Shown here: positions 27,367 through 36,385 of the stretch, piece after piece
How positions within the stretch are numbered: the stretch's first letter is position 1
How the letters are laid out: every line of letters starts with the position of its first letter
Origin: Flavobacteriales bacterium
Lineage (GTDB): Bacteria > Bacteroidota > Bacteroidia > Flavobacteriales > Flavobacteriaceae
DNA: 45,260 nt
NCBI GenBank assembly: GCA_027066365.1
Contig: JAMONV010000027.1
Span: 1-45,260, forward strand
Reading direction: 5' to 3'
Notes under the pieces: generated by a model
Databases searched by the model: none
What the model saw: only the letters and a program-made list of their open reading frames with translations
What the model was told of the DNA's origin: nothing
Made by a program: the position numbers and the translations under genes

Positions 27367-27939
27367 TTAAATACGATCGATAAGCAAAGATAGGCTATAT
27401 CCCAAAATAAAAAATACGCTTCCTACTGTCAAGGTTTTTTCGCCGGTTTTTAATAAGCGCCTGAAAACAATACTTAATACGGCCACAATCAGGACTATCA
27501 CAATCACCTGTCCGGTTTCCACCCCCAGAGCGAATACCAAAAGTGAATACAATTTGCTCTTGTATCCTTGACTTATCATCAAAAATGCATGCGCAAATCC
27601 CATGCCGTGAATCAATCCGAACAGGAAAGCGAAAGTCAAATGCCATTGCACCGCCGTTTTGTTATTTTTCACAAATAAATTGGACAAAGCCGTTATGATA
27701 ATGGTTAAAACAATTCCCAATTCCACCCAGTAATCACTCGTTTTCACCCAACCGTAGGCGGATGCCGCCAACGATAAAGTGTGCGATACGGTAAACAACG
27801 ACACCATTGCCAATAAATGTTTCCAATCCTTTAATTTAAAAATGGCGGTCAAGGCCAATAGAAATAACAAATGATCGGCGGCATCGATATTCAGAATATG
27901 TTTCAATCCCAAATGAAAAAACAAATCGAATTGACTCAT
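27367..27939 (-). CDS. HupE/UreJ-family membrane protein
   Basis: The 190-residue protein is strongly hydrophobic with about six membrane segments. It has the family signatures LNIDAADHLLFLLAL (His26-region metal-like motif) and LIHGMGFAHAFL. HupE/UreJ proteins are linked in other bacteria to nickel or cobalt uptake; this shorter version is common in Bacteroidota next to unrelated genes and its substrate is unknown. The start overlaps the transporter stop by four bases (ATGA). No hydrogenase or urease gene is in the window. Confidence 0.88.
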   Translation of the reverse strand: MSQFDLFFHLGLKHILNIDAADHLLFLLALTAIFKLKDWKHLLAMVSLFTVSHTLSLAASAYGWVKTSDYWVELGIVLTIIITALSNLFVKNNKTAVQWHLTFAFLFGLIHGMGFAHAFLMISQGYKSKLYSLLVFALGVETGQVIVIVLIVAVLSIVFRRLLKTGEKTLTVGSVFFILGYSLSLLIDRI

Positions 27940-30266
27940 CCGTGTAAGGATTTTTTATTGGCAATCATCTTATCCAAGAAAAGTAATAAAGCAGGCAGTA
28001 AAATAAGATTGGAAAACATGGCAATCAATAGAGTCAAGGATACCAAACCTCCCAATGCTTTGGTTCCGCCGTAATCGGAAATGAGAAATACCAAGAACCC
28101 GAAAAATAAAACCGTTGATGTGTAAAACATGCTGATTCCCGTTTCTCGCAATGCGATAATGATAGCTTTTCGCACACGCCAATGATGTTTTTTCAGTTCT
28201 TCGCGATATTTGGTAAGAAAGTGAATGGTATCGTCCACCGAAATTCCAAGCGTTATACCGAATATTAAAATCGTGGAAGGTTTTAGCGGGATGCCGCCGT
28301 ATCCCATTACTCCCGCCGTAAACAGCAAAGGCAAGAGATTGGGAATCATCGAAACAATCATGGTCCGTTTTGACCGGAACATCCAATAAATCACTCCCGA
28401 AATCAACAGGATAGCCAAGCTCAACGACCAAAACAAATTATTGAGCAAGTATTCCGTGCCGGCCAAAAACAAACGGGCATCGCCGGTCATAAATACCTTG
28501 TATTTATCATGGGGGAAAATCCGGTTTTGTTGAATGGTCAAAAAATCCTCCACCCTTTGCATCTCGGGAATATCGATATCTTTCATGTAAGTCGTAATGC
28601 GGGCATAACGTCCGGTAGAATCCACATAGGCTTTCATTAAACCCAAATCTCTCCCCGATTGCTTTATGTAGGGCAACATGAAATTTTTCTCGTGTCGCGT
28701 GGGTAGAGTGAAATATTCGGGTTTATCACGATAGAATGCTTGTTTGGCGAATTTAACCACATTAACAATAGATACGGGCTTTGATAGGGCAGGCATAAGT
28801 TCGATTTCATTTTGGAATAAATCCATCTTTTTTAAGTTTTTCAGCCGGAAAACACCTTTGGGCTTGCCGGTATCCACCATAAAATCCAATGGCAAAATCC
28901 CCCCGAATTCCCTTTCGAAAAATTTGATATCATGATAAAAAGTTTCATTATGCGGCAAATCCGACAAAATGCTACCGGAAATCCGAATCCGCGTCAAACC
29001 GATTATGCTCACGACAATCAAAAGAATCGTTAAGGAAAACACCGTTATACGCCGGTTTTTTACCGTAAACACCAGCCAGTCGATAAAACGGTTAATCCAT
29101 TTCTTTTCCAGATGGCGCAAGTGTTTTTCCTTGGGAACCCTAAGAAAACTATATATAATAGGTATAAGTAATAATGCCAGAGCAAATAGCGATAACACAC
29201 CGAAGGACGCCACTATCCCGAACTCGCGAAGCATTTTGTTGTGCACAATTAAAAAAGTGGCGAATCCCATGGCTGTCGTTAAATTGGTCATCAAGATGGC
29301 ATTTCCCGTTTTGGTGATTACGCGTTGCAAAGAGCGGGCGCGGTTGCCGTGACTGATTATTTCCTGTTGATATTTATTGATAAGAAAAATCGTATTGGGC
29401 ACACCGATAACAATAATCAGGGCGGGAATGATAGCGGTCAAAATGGTGATTTTGAAACCGGCTAGTCCCATCAATCCCAGGGACCAAATCGAAGCAATGG
29501 CCACAATGGTTAAAGAGATAAAAATAGGTGGCCAAGAACGAAAAAAAAGCCAAAGAATTAATATTGCCACCAGCAAGGTTAGCATGACGTATACGGGAAT
29601 TTCCTCCTTCAGATTAATCCCGTTTAAAGTGCGGATATATAACAAGCCCGACGTATGAATGCGCATCCCGGATTGCGTTTCGAAATTTTTGAGTGCCGGA
29701 ATGAGTTTTCGGGCAATAAAGTTTACTCGCTTCTTGGTATAAACAAATGCCGAATCCATATAAACCACAGCGGCAACGGCACGGCTTGACGGATTGATCA
29801 AGTAGCCGTGATAAAAGGGTAAACTATCCAACAGCATTCGTTTGAAATCATCCGCTTTGGCGGGTGTCAAGCTACCGGAAATTTCGCGATATACCACTTC
29901 GTATTTTTTGGCTTGGCGGTTCAGGCGCAAAACGGGCAAATGTCCCGGTCCGATCACTTCTTTAATCTGCGGCCAAGAACGAAGCGTATCTATCAATCGC
30001 TTCCAAGCGTTCAATCCTTGGGGTGTAAAAAACATCGAATCGCGAACCCCCAGCAGTATAACGTTATCGGAAGGTGGAAATATTTCGTGAAAATGACGGT
30101 ATTCTTTCATCAAACGATGATCCGCCGGCAAAATGCTTTGGTTTTTGTAATTCAGCTTGATTTTTGTCGCTTGAAAACCGAAAAAAAAAGTCACGGCCAA
30201 AATGGCGCCCAGAAATATTATTTTATTTCTAAGAATAATTCCCGCCAATTTTGACCAAGCATTCAT
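27936..30266 (-). CDS. MMPL/RND-family membrane transporter
   Basis: The 776-residue protein has two repeats, each of one membrane helix, a large periplasmic loop and five further helices, as expected for MMPL/RND permeases. The first helix is at about 12-32. A sterol-sensing-like region with GVPNTIFLINKYQQE lies in the first half and FGITLGISVDDTIHFLTKYRE in the second, each with the charged residue expected of proton relay. Such proteins export lipids or hydrophobic molecules; the cargo here is unknown. I chose the ATG at 30266 over an upstream TTG at 30278. It is the first gene of the run ending in the LuxE-like gene. tRNA-Leu lies upstream. Confidence 0.9.
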   Translation of the reverse strand: MNAWSKLAGIILRNKIIFLGAILAVTFFFGFQATKIKLNYKNQSILPADHRLMKEYRHFHEIFPPSDNVILLGVRDSMFFTPQGLNAWKRLIDTLRSWPQIKEVIGPGHLPVLRLNRQAKKYEVVYREISGSLTPAKADDFKRMLLDSLPFYHGYLINPSSRAVAAVVYMDSAFVYTKKRVNFIARKLIPALKNFETQSGMRIHTSGLLYIRTLNGINLKEEIPVYVMLTLLVAILILWLFFRSWPPIFISLTIVAIASIWSLGLMGLAGFKITILTAIIPALIIVIGVPNTIFLINKYQQEIISHGNRARSLQRVITKTGNAILMTNLTTAMGFATFLIVHNKMLREFGIVASFGVLSLFALALLLIPIIYSFLRVPKEKHLRHLEKKWINRFIDWLVFTVKNRRITVFSLTILLIVVSIIGLTRIRISGSILSDLPHNETFYHDIKFFEREFGGILPLDFMVDTGKPKGVFRLKNLKKMDLFQNEIELMPALSKPVSIVNVVKFAKQAFYRDKPEYFTLPTRHEKNFMLPYIKQSGRDLGLMKAYVDSTGRYARITTYMKDIDIPEMQRVEDFLTIQQNRIFPHDKYKVFMTGDARLFLAGTEYLLNNLFWSLSLAILLISGVIYWMFRSKRTMIVSMIPNLLPLLFTAGVMGYGGIPLKPSTILIFGITLGISVDDTIHFLTKYREELKKHHWRVRKAIIIALRETGISMFYTSTVLFFGFLVFLISDYGGTKALGGLVSLTLLIAMFSNLILLPALLLFLDKMIANKKSLHG

Positions 30267-30301
30267 CCGGAGAAGCAATTTTTTTAGACAAAATAAAAAT
30301 C

Positions 30302-30323
30302 AAACGCCGTGTTTACAGCGTTT
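30302..30323 (-). terminator. Hairpin terminator after tRNA-Leu
   Basis: AAACGCCGT (30302-30310) pairs with ACAGCGTTT (30315-30323) with one wobble pair over a 4-base loop. On the minus strand GATTTTTATTTTG follows. It separates the tRNA from the MMPL gene. Confidence 0.75.
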
Positions 30324-30329
30324 TGTTTG

Positions 30330-30411
30330 TGCGGGCGAAGGGACTCGAACCCCCACGCCTTGCGGCACCAGATCCTAAGTCTGGCGCGTCTACCAATTCC
30401 GCCACGCCCGC
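30330..30411 (-). tRNA. tRNA-Leu (anticodon TAG)
   Basis: On the minus strand GCGGGCG pairs with CGCCCGC. The anticodon stem CCAGA/TCTGG holds loop CTTAGGA, giving TAG. A long variable arm (TGCCGCAAGGCG) is present, as in class II tRNAs, and the T arm holds GGTTCGAGTCC. CCA is not encoded. The sequence closely resembles standard bacterial tRNA-Leu. Confidence 0.96.
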
Positions 30412-30421
30412 TTAGCGGTTG

Positions 30422-30429
30422 CAAATATA
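30422..30429 (-). promoter_or_regulatory. Promoter -7 box of tRNA-Leu
   Basis: On the minus strand it reads TATATTTG, identical to the tRNA-Val box and 10 bases before the tRNA 5' end. Confidence 0.55.
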
Positions 30430-30548
30430 CGTAAAATCATCCGCTTAATAAATCTTGTTTAAGCATAATTAAGAAAAAAAAATCGAATTCGTTTTTTTTT
30501 TGGCTCGTTTTCTCCGGTTAGTTATATGGGTCGGAATTCAGAAATTTC

Positions 30549-30556
30549 TACCTTTG
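30549..30556 (+). promoter_or_regulatory. Promoter -7 box very close to the ccoI start
   Basis: TACCTTTG matches TAnnTTTG and ends only 4 bases before the ccoI ATG. If used, transcription would begin at or next to the start codon. No convincing -33 TTTG is present at the expected distance. Confidence 0.45.
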
Positions 30557-30560
30557 CTGC

Positions 30561-32972
30561 ATGGCCGGAGAAAAAGGAGAAAAATTGGTTTGTTATCATT
30601 GCGGTTTGGAAATGCATCCGTCGGAAGCCATCTGGCACGATGGAAAACCATTTTGTTGTAACGGTTGTAAAACGGTATATGAAATTCTACACACCCACGA
30701 TTTGAGCCGGTATTACACGCTGGTGGAAAATCCCGGTATCAATGCCGAAAGTATTTCCCCGTCATCGGGCGATAAATTCGCTTTTTTGGATAAACCCGAA
30801 ATTGCCGCCAAATTATTGGAATTCGACGACGGCCAAACCCGGGTGGTGAATTTATTTGTTCCGGCTATTCATTGCGCGTCCTGCATTTGGGTTTTGGAAC
30901 ATTTGGAAAAACTTAATCCGGGCATTTTACATTCCGAAGTCAATTTCAATACCAAAAACGTTCGCATCACATTCGACTCCCGGAAAATTACGCTCAGGCA
31001 AGTAGCCGAATTGCTTACGTCCATTGCTTATGAACCGCAAATCAATTTGGATTCACTGGAAAAGAATAAGAGACGTAGCGAAAACCGGCTGATTTTGCAA
31101 ATCGGTGTGGCGGGTTTTGCTTTCGGAAATATTATGCTTTTGGCTTTGCCGCATTATATTCAAAAGGAAGGTTATTGGCTGGAACGCTTTGCGCCATTGT
31201 TCGGTTGGATTATGTTCGGATTGTCTTTGCCTGTGGTTTTTTATTCGGCAAGGGAATATTTCGAATCGGCTCTCAAAGGCTTGAAAAATCGCATCGTTAA
31301 TGTGGATATTCTGATCGCTTTGGGCATAACCGTTTTATTTTTACGAAGTTTTTATGAGGTGATAACCGGTAGCGGACAAGGCTATTTCGACAGCTTGACC
31401 GGACTGGTTTTTTTCTTGCTTATAGGGAAATATTTTCAGCAAATTACGTATCGGTATTTATCCTTTGAACGCGACTATAAATCCTATTTTCCCGTAGCGG
31501 TCACCAAAATCACGGAACGGGGCGAAGAAATCATTGAAATCAAGGACATCAAACCCGGCGATCGCTTGTTGATTCGCAACGAAGAAATTATCCCCGTAGA
31601 CGGTGTGGTAATGAAAAATACCGCTTTTGTAGATTACAGCTTCGTTACGGGTGAATCGCTTCCGGTAGAAAAAACCGTAGGTGAAAAAGTGTTGGCCGGC
31701 GGAAAACAGACGGGTAATTATATCGAAATCGAAGCGGTGAGCGATGTAGACAATAGCTATTTGACCCGGTTGTGGAGCCGCGAAGCTTTCAAAAAAAACC
31801 GACACAAGCAGCTAAAGAACATCACGGACAAAGTGAGTGAGTATTTCACTTTCGTTATTTTAGCCATTGCTTTATTGGCCGGCGTTTATTGGTGGTGGCA
31901 CAAAGATTTTGTTACGGCCGTTTGGATTGTAGCCTCGGTTTTGATTGTGGCATGTCCTTGTGCGTTGGCATTGGCGGCGCCATTTGCTTTCGGAAATGTT
32001 TTGCGTCGGTTCGGTCACGCGCAATTATATTTGAAAAATGAGACCGTATTGGAAAGTATGGCCGGCATCGATACTTTGGTATTCGATAAAACCGGCACTT
32101 TGACCGTTCAAGAAAAATTTAAAGTCAGATATGAAGGCGAAGCCTTGACCGATCGAGAGAAAAGCATCATCAAAAGTATCACTAAAATTTCCAACCATCC
32201 GCTTAGCCGCTTAATATATAAAGCTTACAAGCAATTCCCCGTTATTACACCGGAACATGTCCAAGAAGTGAAAGGTAAAGGAATATTAGCTTATTACGAA
32301 GGTAAAACCTTCAAATTGGGAAGCGCAACATGGACGGGCGCTCAAAAAGGGAGTGACTCGAGCACGCAAGTTTATTTTTATAACGGAAAAAAAGTGAAGG
32401 GAGTTTTTATTTTTGAAGCACATTATCGCGAAGGAGTCCAAGCGCTGTTTAAACGTTTGCAATCCCGCTACAAAATTTATATTGTTTCGGGCGATAACGA
32501 AGGGGAAAGAAAAAAATTGGAAAAAATATTACCGTCCGGCACTGAAATGCATTTTAATATGTCGGTACACGAAAAAATGGATTTTACGAAAAAATTACAA
32601 AAGCAAGGTTTGCGTGTTATGATGATAGGAGACGGTCTGAATGATGCCGGTGCGCTCAAGCAAAGTGATGTGGGAATTGCCGTGGCCGAAGATACCAATG
32701 TTTTTACTCCCGCCGCCGATGGAATCCTAAAAGCTCATCAATTGCCGTATTTGGATGTTTTTTTGAAGAAATCCAAACAAACCCTTCATGTTATTTATTC
32801 GGCTTATGTCATAGCATTTGCTTATAATGTAATCGGATTGAGTTTTGCCGTAAGCAATTTATTGTCCCCCGTGATTGCCGCCATTTTAATGCCTGTCAGC
32901 TCCATTTCGGTAGTGGTTTATGTAACCGTATGGACAAATATTTTAACCAAAAAACTCAAATTTCTATCTTAA
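30561..32972 (+). CDS. ccoI: Copper-transporting P-type ATPase for cbb3 oxidase (CcoI/FixI)
   Basis: CcoI exports copper needed for assembly of the CuB site of cbb3 oxidase. The 803-residue protein has an N-terminal Cys cluster (Cys11/Cys14 and Cys32, Cys33, Cys36) typical of the CcoI group, and a metal-binding domain with CASC (105-108). The membrane core carries CPC (465-467), with TGES (363-366), DKTGT (509-513) and GDGLNDAGAL for the ATPase cycle. It opens the cbb3 locus, with ccoS 128 bases downstream. The start is fixed by the need to keep the first Cys pair. Confidence 0.96.
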   Translation: MAGEKGEKLVCYHCGLEMHPSEAIWHDGKPFCCNGCKTVYEILHTHDLSRYYTLVENPGINAESISPSSGDKFAFLDKPEIAAKLLEFDDGQTRVVNLFVPAIHCASCIWVLEHLEKLNPGILHSEVNFNTKNVRITFDSRKITLRQVAELLTSIAYEPQINLDSLEKNKRRSENRLILQIGVAGFAFGNIMLLALPHYIQKEGYWLERFAPLFGWIMFGLSLPVVFYSAREYFESALKGLKNRIVNVDILIALGITVLFLRSFYEVITGSGQGYFDSLTGLVFFLLIGKYFQQITYRYLSFERDYKSYFPVAVTKITERGEEIIEIKDIKPGDRLLIRNEEIIPVDGVVMKNTAFVDYSFVTGESLPVEKTVGEKVLAGGKQTGNYIEIEAVSDVDNSYLTRLWSREAFKKNRHKQLKNITDKVSEYFTFVILAIALLAGVYWWWHKDFVTAVWIVASVLIVACPCALALAAPFAFGNVLRRFGHAQLYLKNETVLESMAGIDTLVFDKTGTLTVQEKFKVRYEGEALTDREKSIIKSITKISNHPLSRLIYKAYKQFPVITPEHVQEVKGKGILAYYEGKTFKLGSATWTGAQKGSDSSTQVYFYNGKKVKGVFIFEAHYREGVQALFKRLQSRYKIYIVSGDNEGERKKLEKILPSGTEMHFNMSVHEKMDFTKKLQKQGLRVMMIGDGLNDAGALKQSDVGIAVAEDTNVFTPAADGILKAHQLPYLDVFLKKSKQTLHVIYSAYVIAFAYNVIGLSFAVSNLLSPVIAAILMPVSSISVVVYVTVWTNILTKKLKFLS

Positions 32973-33076
32973 TTTTTTTCTTATACCATAAAAAATAAAA
33001 ACCGGAATAAAAATGACAAAAAGCATATTTTTGCCATGAGAAATAGCTTGTAATACGGAGTTTTAAAAATTATAAA

Positions 33077-33084
33077 TATATTTG
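33077..33084 (+). promoter_or_regulatory. Candidate promoter -7 box for ccoS-ccoNOQP
   Basis: TATATTTG, a TAnnTTTG match, ends 16 bases before the ccoS ATG. A second match, TATTTTTG, is at 33026-33033. A separate promoter for the structural genes would decouple them from ccoI. Confidence 0.5.
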
Positions 33085-33100
33085 TTGGGATAAAAAGATT

Positions 33101-33298
33101 ATGGCAGCACTATATTTAACCATTTTTATCAGCTTGATTTTGGCTATAATTTTCTTGGTATTATTTTACCATTCGAATAAAACGGGACAATATGAAGATA
33201 CCTATACGCCTTCGGTAAGAATGTTATTTGAAGACGAGGCAGGATATAAAAGTGTGGAAGAGAAACAAAGAGAAAGCGAAGAAAACACCCCAAAATAA
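33101..33298 (+). CDS. ccoS: cbb3 oxidase maturation protein CcoS
   Basis: The 65-residue protein has one membrane helix (about 5-24) followed by a charged tail (HSNKTGQYEDTYTPSVRMLFED), as in CcoS/FixS, which is needed to insert heme and copper in cbb3 oxidase. It sits between ccoI and ccoNO, 6 bases before the latter, as in other Bacteroidota. Confidence 0.9.
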   Translation: MAALYLTIFISLILAIIFLVLFYHSNKTGQYEDTYTPSVRMLFEDEAGYKSVEEKQRESEENTPK

Positions 33299-33304
33299 TA
33301 ATAT

Positions 33305-35476
33305 ATGGAAAAGGAAAGATTCTACTATGACGACAAGATTGTGAAATTGTTCGTGTGGGCTACCATTATATGGGGCATCACGGCATTCACAATCGGTTTG
33401 ATGGTAGCTTACCTTTACTGGTTCCCCCACTACATGGAAGGAATCTCATGGTTAAGCTACGGACGCCTCCGGCCATTGCATACCAACTCGGCAATATTTG
33501 CCTTTGTGGGTAATGGTATTTTTGCCGGAGCATACTACAGTACGCAGCGCTTATTGAAAACGCGCATGTTTAACGATTTACTGTCCCGGATAAATTTCTG
33601 GGGCTGGCAATTGGTGATTTTGTTGGCCGCCATAACGCTACCTTTGGGTATTACCAGTTCCAAGGAATATGCCGAATTGGAATGGCCTATCGATTTGCTT
33701 GTAGCATTGGTTTGGGTAGCGTTTACGGTGAATTTGGTAGGGACGGTGATTAAGCGCCGCGTTCGCCATATTTACGTGGCTATTTGGTTCTATTTATCCA
33801 CCGCCGTCACCATTGCCATGTTGTATATTTTCAATAACTTGGAAGTCCCGGCCACCTTGTGGAAGAGTTATTCTATCTACTCGGGCGTGGAAGATGCCGT
33901 GGTTCAATGGTGGTATGGTCACAATGCCGTTGCCTTCTTCCTGACTACACCTATCTTGGGATTGATGTATTATTTCGTGCCTAAGGCGGCACAGCGTCCC
34001 ATTTATTCTTATCGTTTGTCCATCATTCACTTCTGGACATTGATTTTTATTTACATTTGGGCCGGCCCGCACCACTTGCTCTATTCACCCACACCCGAAT
34101 GGGCGCAAGTATTGGGAACGATCTTCTCCTTCATGTTGATTTTCCCTTCATGGGGCGGTATGATCAACGGATTGCTGACTTTGCGCGGTGCTTGGGACAA
34201 AGTCCGTGAAAATCCGATTTTGAAATTTTTCGTAGTAGCCATTACGTCCTATGGTATGAGCACCTTTGAAGGCCCCATGCTTTCCTTCAAATCTTTAAAT
34301 GCCATTGCTCACTTTACCGATTGGATTGTAGCGCACGTGCATGTGGGAACGCTCGGCTGGAACGGATTCCTGATTTTCGGTATGCTATATTGGCTGGTTC
34401 CCAGATTATACCGCACCAAATTATATTCCGAAAAATTAGCCAACCAACATTTCTGGTGGGGAACGATCGGTATTTTGTTTTACGTAATTCCAATGTATAT
34501 CGCCGGTTGGACGCAAGCTTTGATGTGGAAACAATTCAAGCCCGACGGCACCCTCCAATACCCCGAATTCATGGATACCGTTACGGAAATTCTTCCCATG
34601 CACTACCTGCGTGCCATCGGCGGAACCCTTTATTTGACCGGTGCATTAATCATGGTTTATAACTTAATTAAAACCGTTAAAGGTCGCACCGTGGAAGATA
34701 CCATGGACGAAGCCTATCCACTCGAACCGGTTCCCGCCAAACGTCAACCCGGCGAAGATTTCCACAACTGGCTCGAACGTCGCGGTGTGCTCTTTACCAT
34801 TTTGGCATTGATTGCAACGGCTATCGGAGGTGCCGTGGAAATCATCCCGACCATTTTTATCGACAGTAATATCCCCAAAATAGCGGCCGTTAAACCCTTA
34901 ACACCGCTCGAACAAGCCGGACGTGATATTTACGTACGCGAAGGATGCTATGTATGTCATTCCCAAATGATTCGTCCCTTCCGAAGCGAAGTGGAACGTT
35001 ACGGCCCCTATTCCAAAGCCGGAGAATACGTATATGACCATCCTTTCCAATGGGGTTCCAAACGAACCGGACCCGATTTGATGCGCGAAGGCGGTAAACG
35101 TCCGAACTTGTGGCATTTCAACCACTTGTATGAACCCACCTCCATGGTGCCGCAATCCATTATGCCCAAATATACATGGATAATCAAAAACGATTTGGAT
35201 TATTCCGATATCCAAGCGCGCATGAAAGCCTTACGAACCGTTGGCGTTCCTTATACGGACGAAGATATTGCCAATGCGCCGAAAGCTTTGGAAGAACAAG
35301 CCAAGAAAATAGCCCGGGACTTAGAAGCCAACGGTGTTACCAAGCAAGTCACCTACATTGATGCCTTCGGCAAAGAAAAAGTGGACTTGAGTAAAAAGGA
35401 AATCGTGGCTTTGATTGCATACCTGCAACGCTTGGGAACGGATACCACCAAGAAAAAAGAAACCGCACAACGATAA
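33305..35476 (+). CDS. ccoNO: Fused cbb3 oxidase catalytic and cytochrome c subunits CcoN-CcoO
   Basis: The 723-residue protein joins subunits I and II of the high-affinity cbb3 terminal oxidase. The CcoN part (about 1-460) has the heme and copper ligands: His59 (RPLHTN), His206 (WYGHNAV), His256-His257 (AGPHHL), and His344 and His346 (VAHVHVG). A linker precedes the CcoO part with a membrane helix (about 495-515) and one c-type heme site CYVCH (548-552), followed by the CcoO-type segment PFRSEVERYGPYS. CcoN and CcoO are separate in proteobacteria; the fusion is usual in Bacteroidota. It reduces oxygen and pumps protons in the inner membrane. Confidence 0.96.
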   Translation: MEKERFYYDDKIVKLFVWATIIWGITAFTIGLMVAYLYWFPHYMEGISWLSYGRLRPLHTNSAIFAFVGNGIFAGAYYSTQRLLKTRMFNDLLSRINFWGWQLVILLAAITLPLGITSSKEYAELEWPIDLLVALVWVAFTVNLVGTVIKRRVRHIYVAIWFYLSTAVTIAMLYIFNNLEVPATLWKSYSIYSGVEDAVVQWWYGHNAVAFFLTTPILGLMYYFVPKAAQRPIYSYRLSIIHFWTLIFIYIWAGPHHLLYSPTPEWAQVLGTIFSFMLIFPSWGGMINGLLTLRGAWDKVRENPILKFFVVAITSYGMSTFEGPMLSFKSLNAIAHFTDWIVAHVHVGTLGWNGFLIFGMLYWLVPRLYRTKLYSEKLANQHFWWGTIGILFYVIPMYIAGWTQALMWKQFKPDGTLQYPEFMDTVTEILPMHYLRAIGGTLYLTGALIMVYNLIKTVKGRTVEDTMDEAYPLEPVPAKRQPGEDFHNWLERRGVLFTILALIATAIGGAVEIIPTIFIDSNIPKIAAVKPLTPLEQAGRDIYVREGCYVCHSQMIRPFRSEVERYGPYSKAGEYVYDHPFQWGSKRTGPDLMREGGKRPNLWHFNHLYEPTSMVPQSIMPKYTWIIKNDLDYSDIQARMKALRTVGVPYTDEDIANAPKALEEQAKKIARDLEANGVTKQVTYIDAFGKEKVDLSKKEIVALIAYLQRLGTDTTKKKETAQR

Positions 35477-35479
35477 TTT

Positions 35480-35674
35480 ATGTTGCATAACGTCAAACAT
35501 TATCTAGCCAACCATGAAGGCATCGATTGGTATTCGGTGACTTCTTTGGTGCTGTTTTTCCTGGTGTTCATTGCCATGGTTATCTTCGTATACAAAATAC
35601 CGAAGAAAACCATACACGAGATTAAAAATTATCCGCTAAACGATCAAAACGAAGAACATTATGACACAAAATAA
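35480..35674 (+). CDS. ccoQ: Small cbb3 oxidase subunit (CcoQ-like)
   Basis: The 64-residue protein has a single membrane helix (about 17-38) and a basic then polar tail, between ccoNO and ccoP. Size, topology and position fit CcoQ, which stabilises the oxidase complex; sequence alone is too short to prove it. It starts 3 bases after ccoNO and overlaps ccoP by 14 bases. Confidence 0.75.
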   Translation: MLHNVKHYLANHEGIDWYSVTSLVLFFLVFIAMVIFVYKIPKKTIHEIKNYPLNDQNEEHYDTK

Positions 35675-36302
35675 TCAATCCTTTTGGGACCGGTTAATCA
35701 AGAAATTAACCCGTTCAACCCCCGTGGAAAGAGAAAGTGAAATCAAGCTCGATCACAATTTTGACGGAATCGAGGAACTAAACAACCCCTTGCCGCCGTG
35801 GTGGTCGGCCGGATTTATTATCACCGTGGTGATTTCGGTTATCTACATCAGTTTCTATTTCATGTATTTTTACGAACCCGAAAATAATGCCAAATGGCAA
35901 GAAACCGAATATCAACGCGAAGTGGCGGCCGCTCAAAAGGCATTGGCGGAATACAAGAAAAAACATCATATAGTTGATGCCGAAAGCGTAACACTTTTGA
36001 AAGACAAAAACGCATTGGCCGAAGGAAAGGCCATTTATCAAAAGAACTGCCAAGCTTGCCATGCACCCGACGGTGGCGGTGGAGTCGGGCCTAATTTGAC
36101 CGACGACAATTGGCTCTATGGATGCGATATCAAAAGTCTCTTTAAGGTGATCCATGACGGCACCAGCAAAGGAATGCCTACATGGAAAAACCTGGGTAAT
36201 GATAAAATCCAAAAAGTAGCCAGCTATATTTTAGTGGAACTTCACGGCAAAAAACCCGCCAATCCTAAGCCGGCCGAAGGTGAAGCATGTCAAGTTCAAT
36301 GA
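35661..36302 (+). CDS. ccoP: cbb3 oxidase subunit CcoP, single-heme form
   Basis: CcoP is a membrane-anchored cytochrome c that passes electrons to CcoO. The 213-residue protein has a CcoP N-terminal domain with one membrane helix (about 48-70) following LNNPLPPWW, then a single cytochrome c domain with CQACH (130-134) and a likely Met ligand in GMPTW (Met172). Proteobacterial CcoP has two heme sites; only one is seen here. The C-terminus has an extra Cys (GEACQVQ). It overlaps ccoQ and is followed by a strong hairpin. Confidence 0.92.
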   Translation: MTQNNQSFWDRLIKKLTRSTPVERESEIKLDHNFDGIEELNNPLPPWWSAGFIITVVISVIYISFYFMYFYEPENNAKWQETEYQREVAAAQKALAEYKKKHHIVDAESVTLLKDKNALAEGKAIYQKNCQACHAPDGGGGVGPNLTDDNWLYGCDIKSLFKVIHDGTSKGMPTWKNLGNDKIQKVASYILVELHGKKPANPKPAEGEACQVQ

Positions 36303-36316
36303 CCTGATCAACTCAT

Positions 36317-36324
36317 TAATTTTG
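36317..36324 (+). promoter_or_regulatory. Possible -7 box upstream of ccoG
   Basis: TAATTTTG matches TAnnTTTG between the ccoP stop and a 14-base-pair hairpin. If it is used, the hairpin would lie in the ccoG leader. No -33 element is seen. Confidence 0.35.
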
Positions 36325-36332
36325 CTTATATT

Positions 36333-36365
36333 CGTAAAGCAGTTTGCTCGTCAAACTGCTTTACG
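36333..36365 (+). terminator. Perfect 14-base-pair hairpin between ccoP and ccoG
   Basis: CGTAAAGCAGTTTG (36333-36346) pairs with CAAACTGCTTTACG (36352-36365) over loop CTCGT, followed by TCTTTT. It starts 31 bases after the ccoP stop. The T-tract is short, so it may be a leaky terminator, an mRNA-stabilising stem or both. Confidence 0.75.
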
Positions 36366-36385
36366 TCTTTTAAAAAGAACCGCTT

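Noticed and set aside
30412-30560. Fnr/Crp-type binding site upstream of the cbb3 locus
   Set aside because: I looked for a TTGAT-N4-ATCAA-like palindrome and saw none.
35778-36212. Long antisense frames in ccoP, secA, ccoNO and other genes
   Set aside because: They are shadows of strongly supported genes and show no family motifs or promoter signals.
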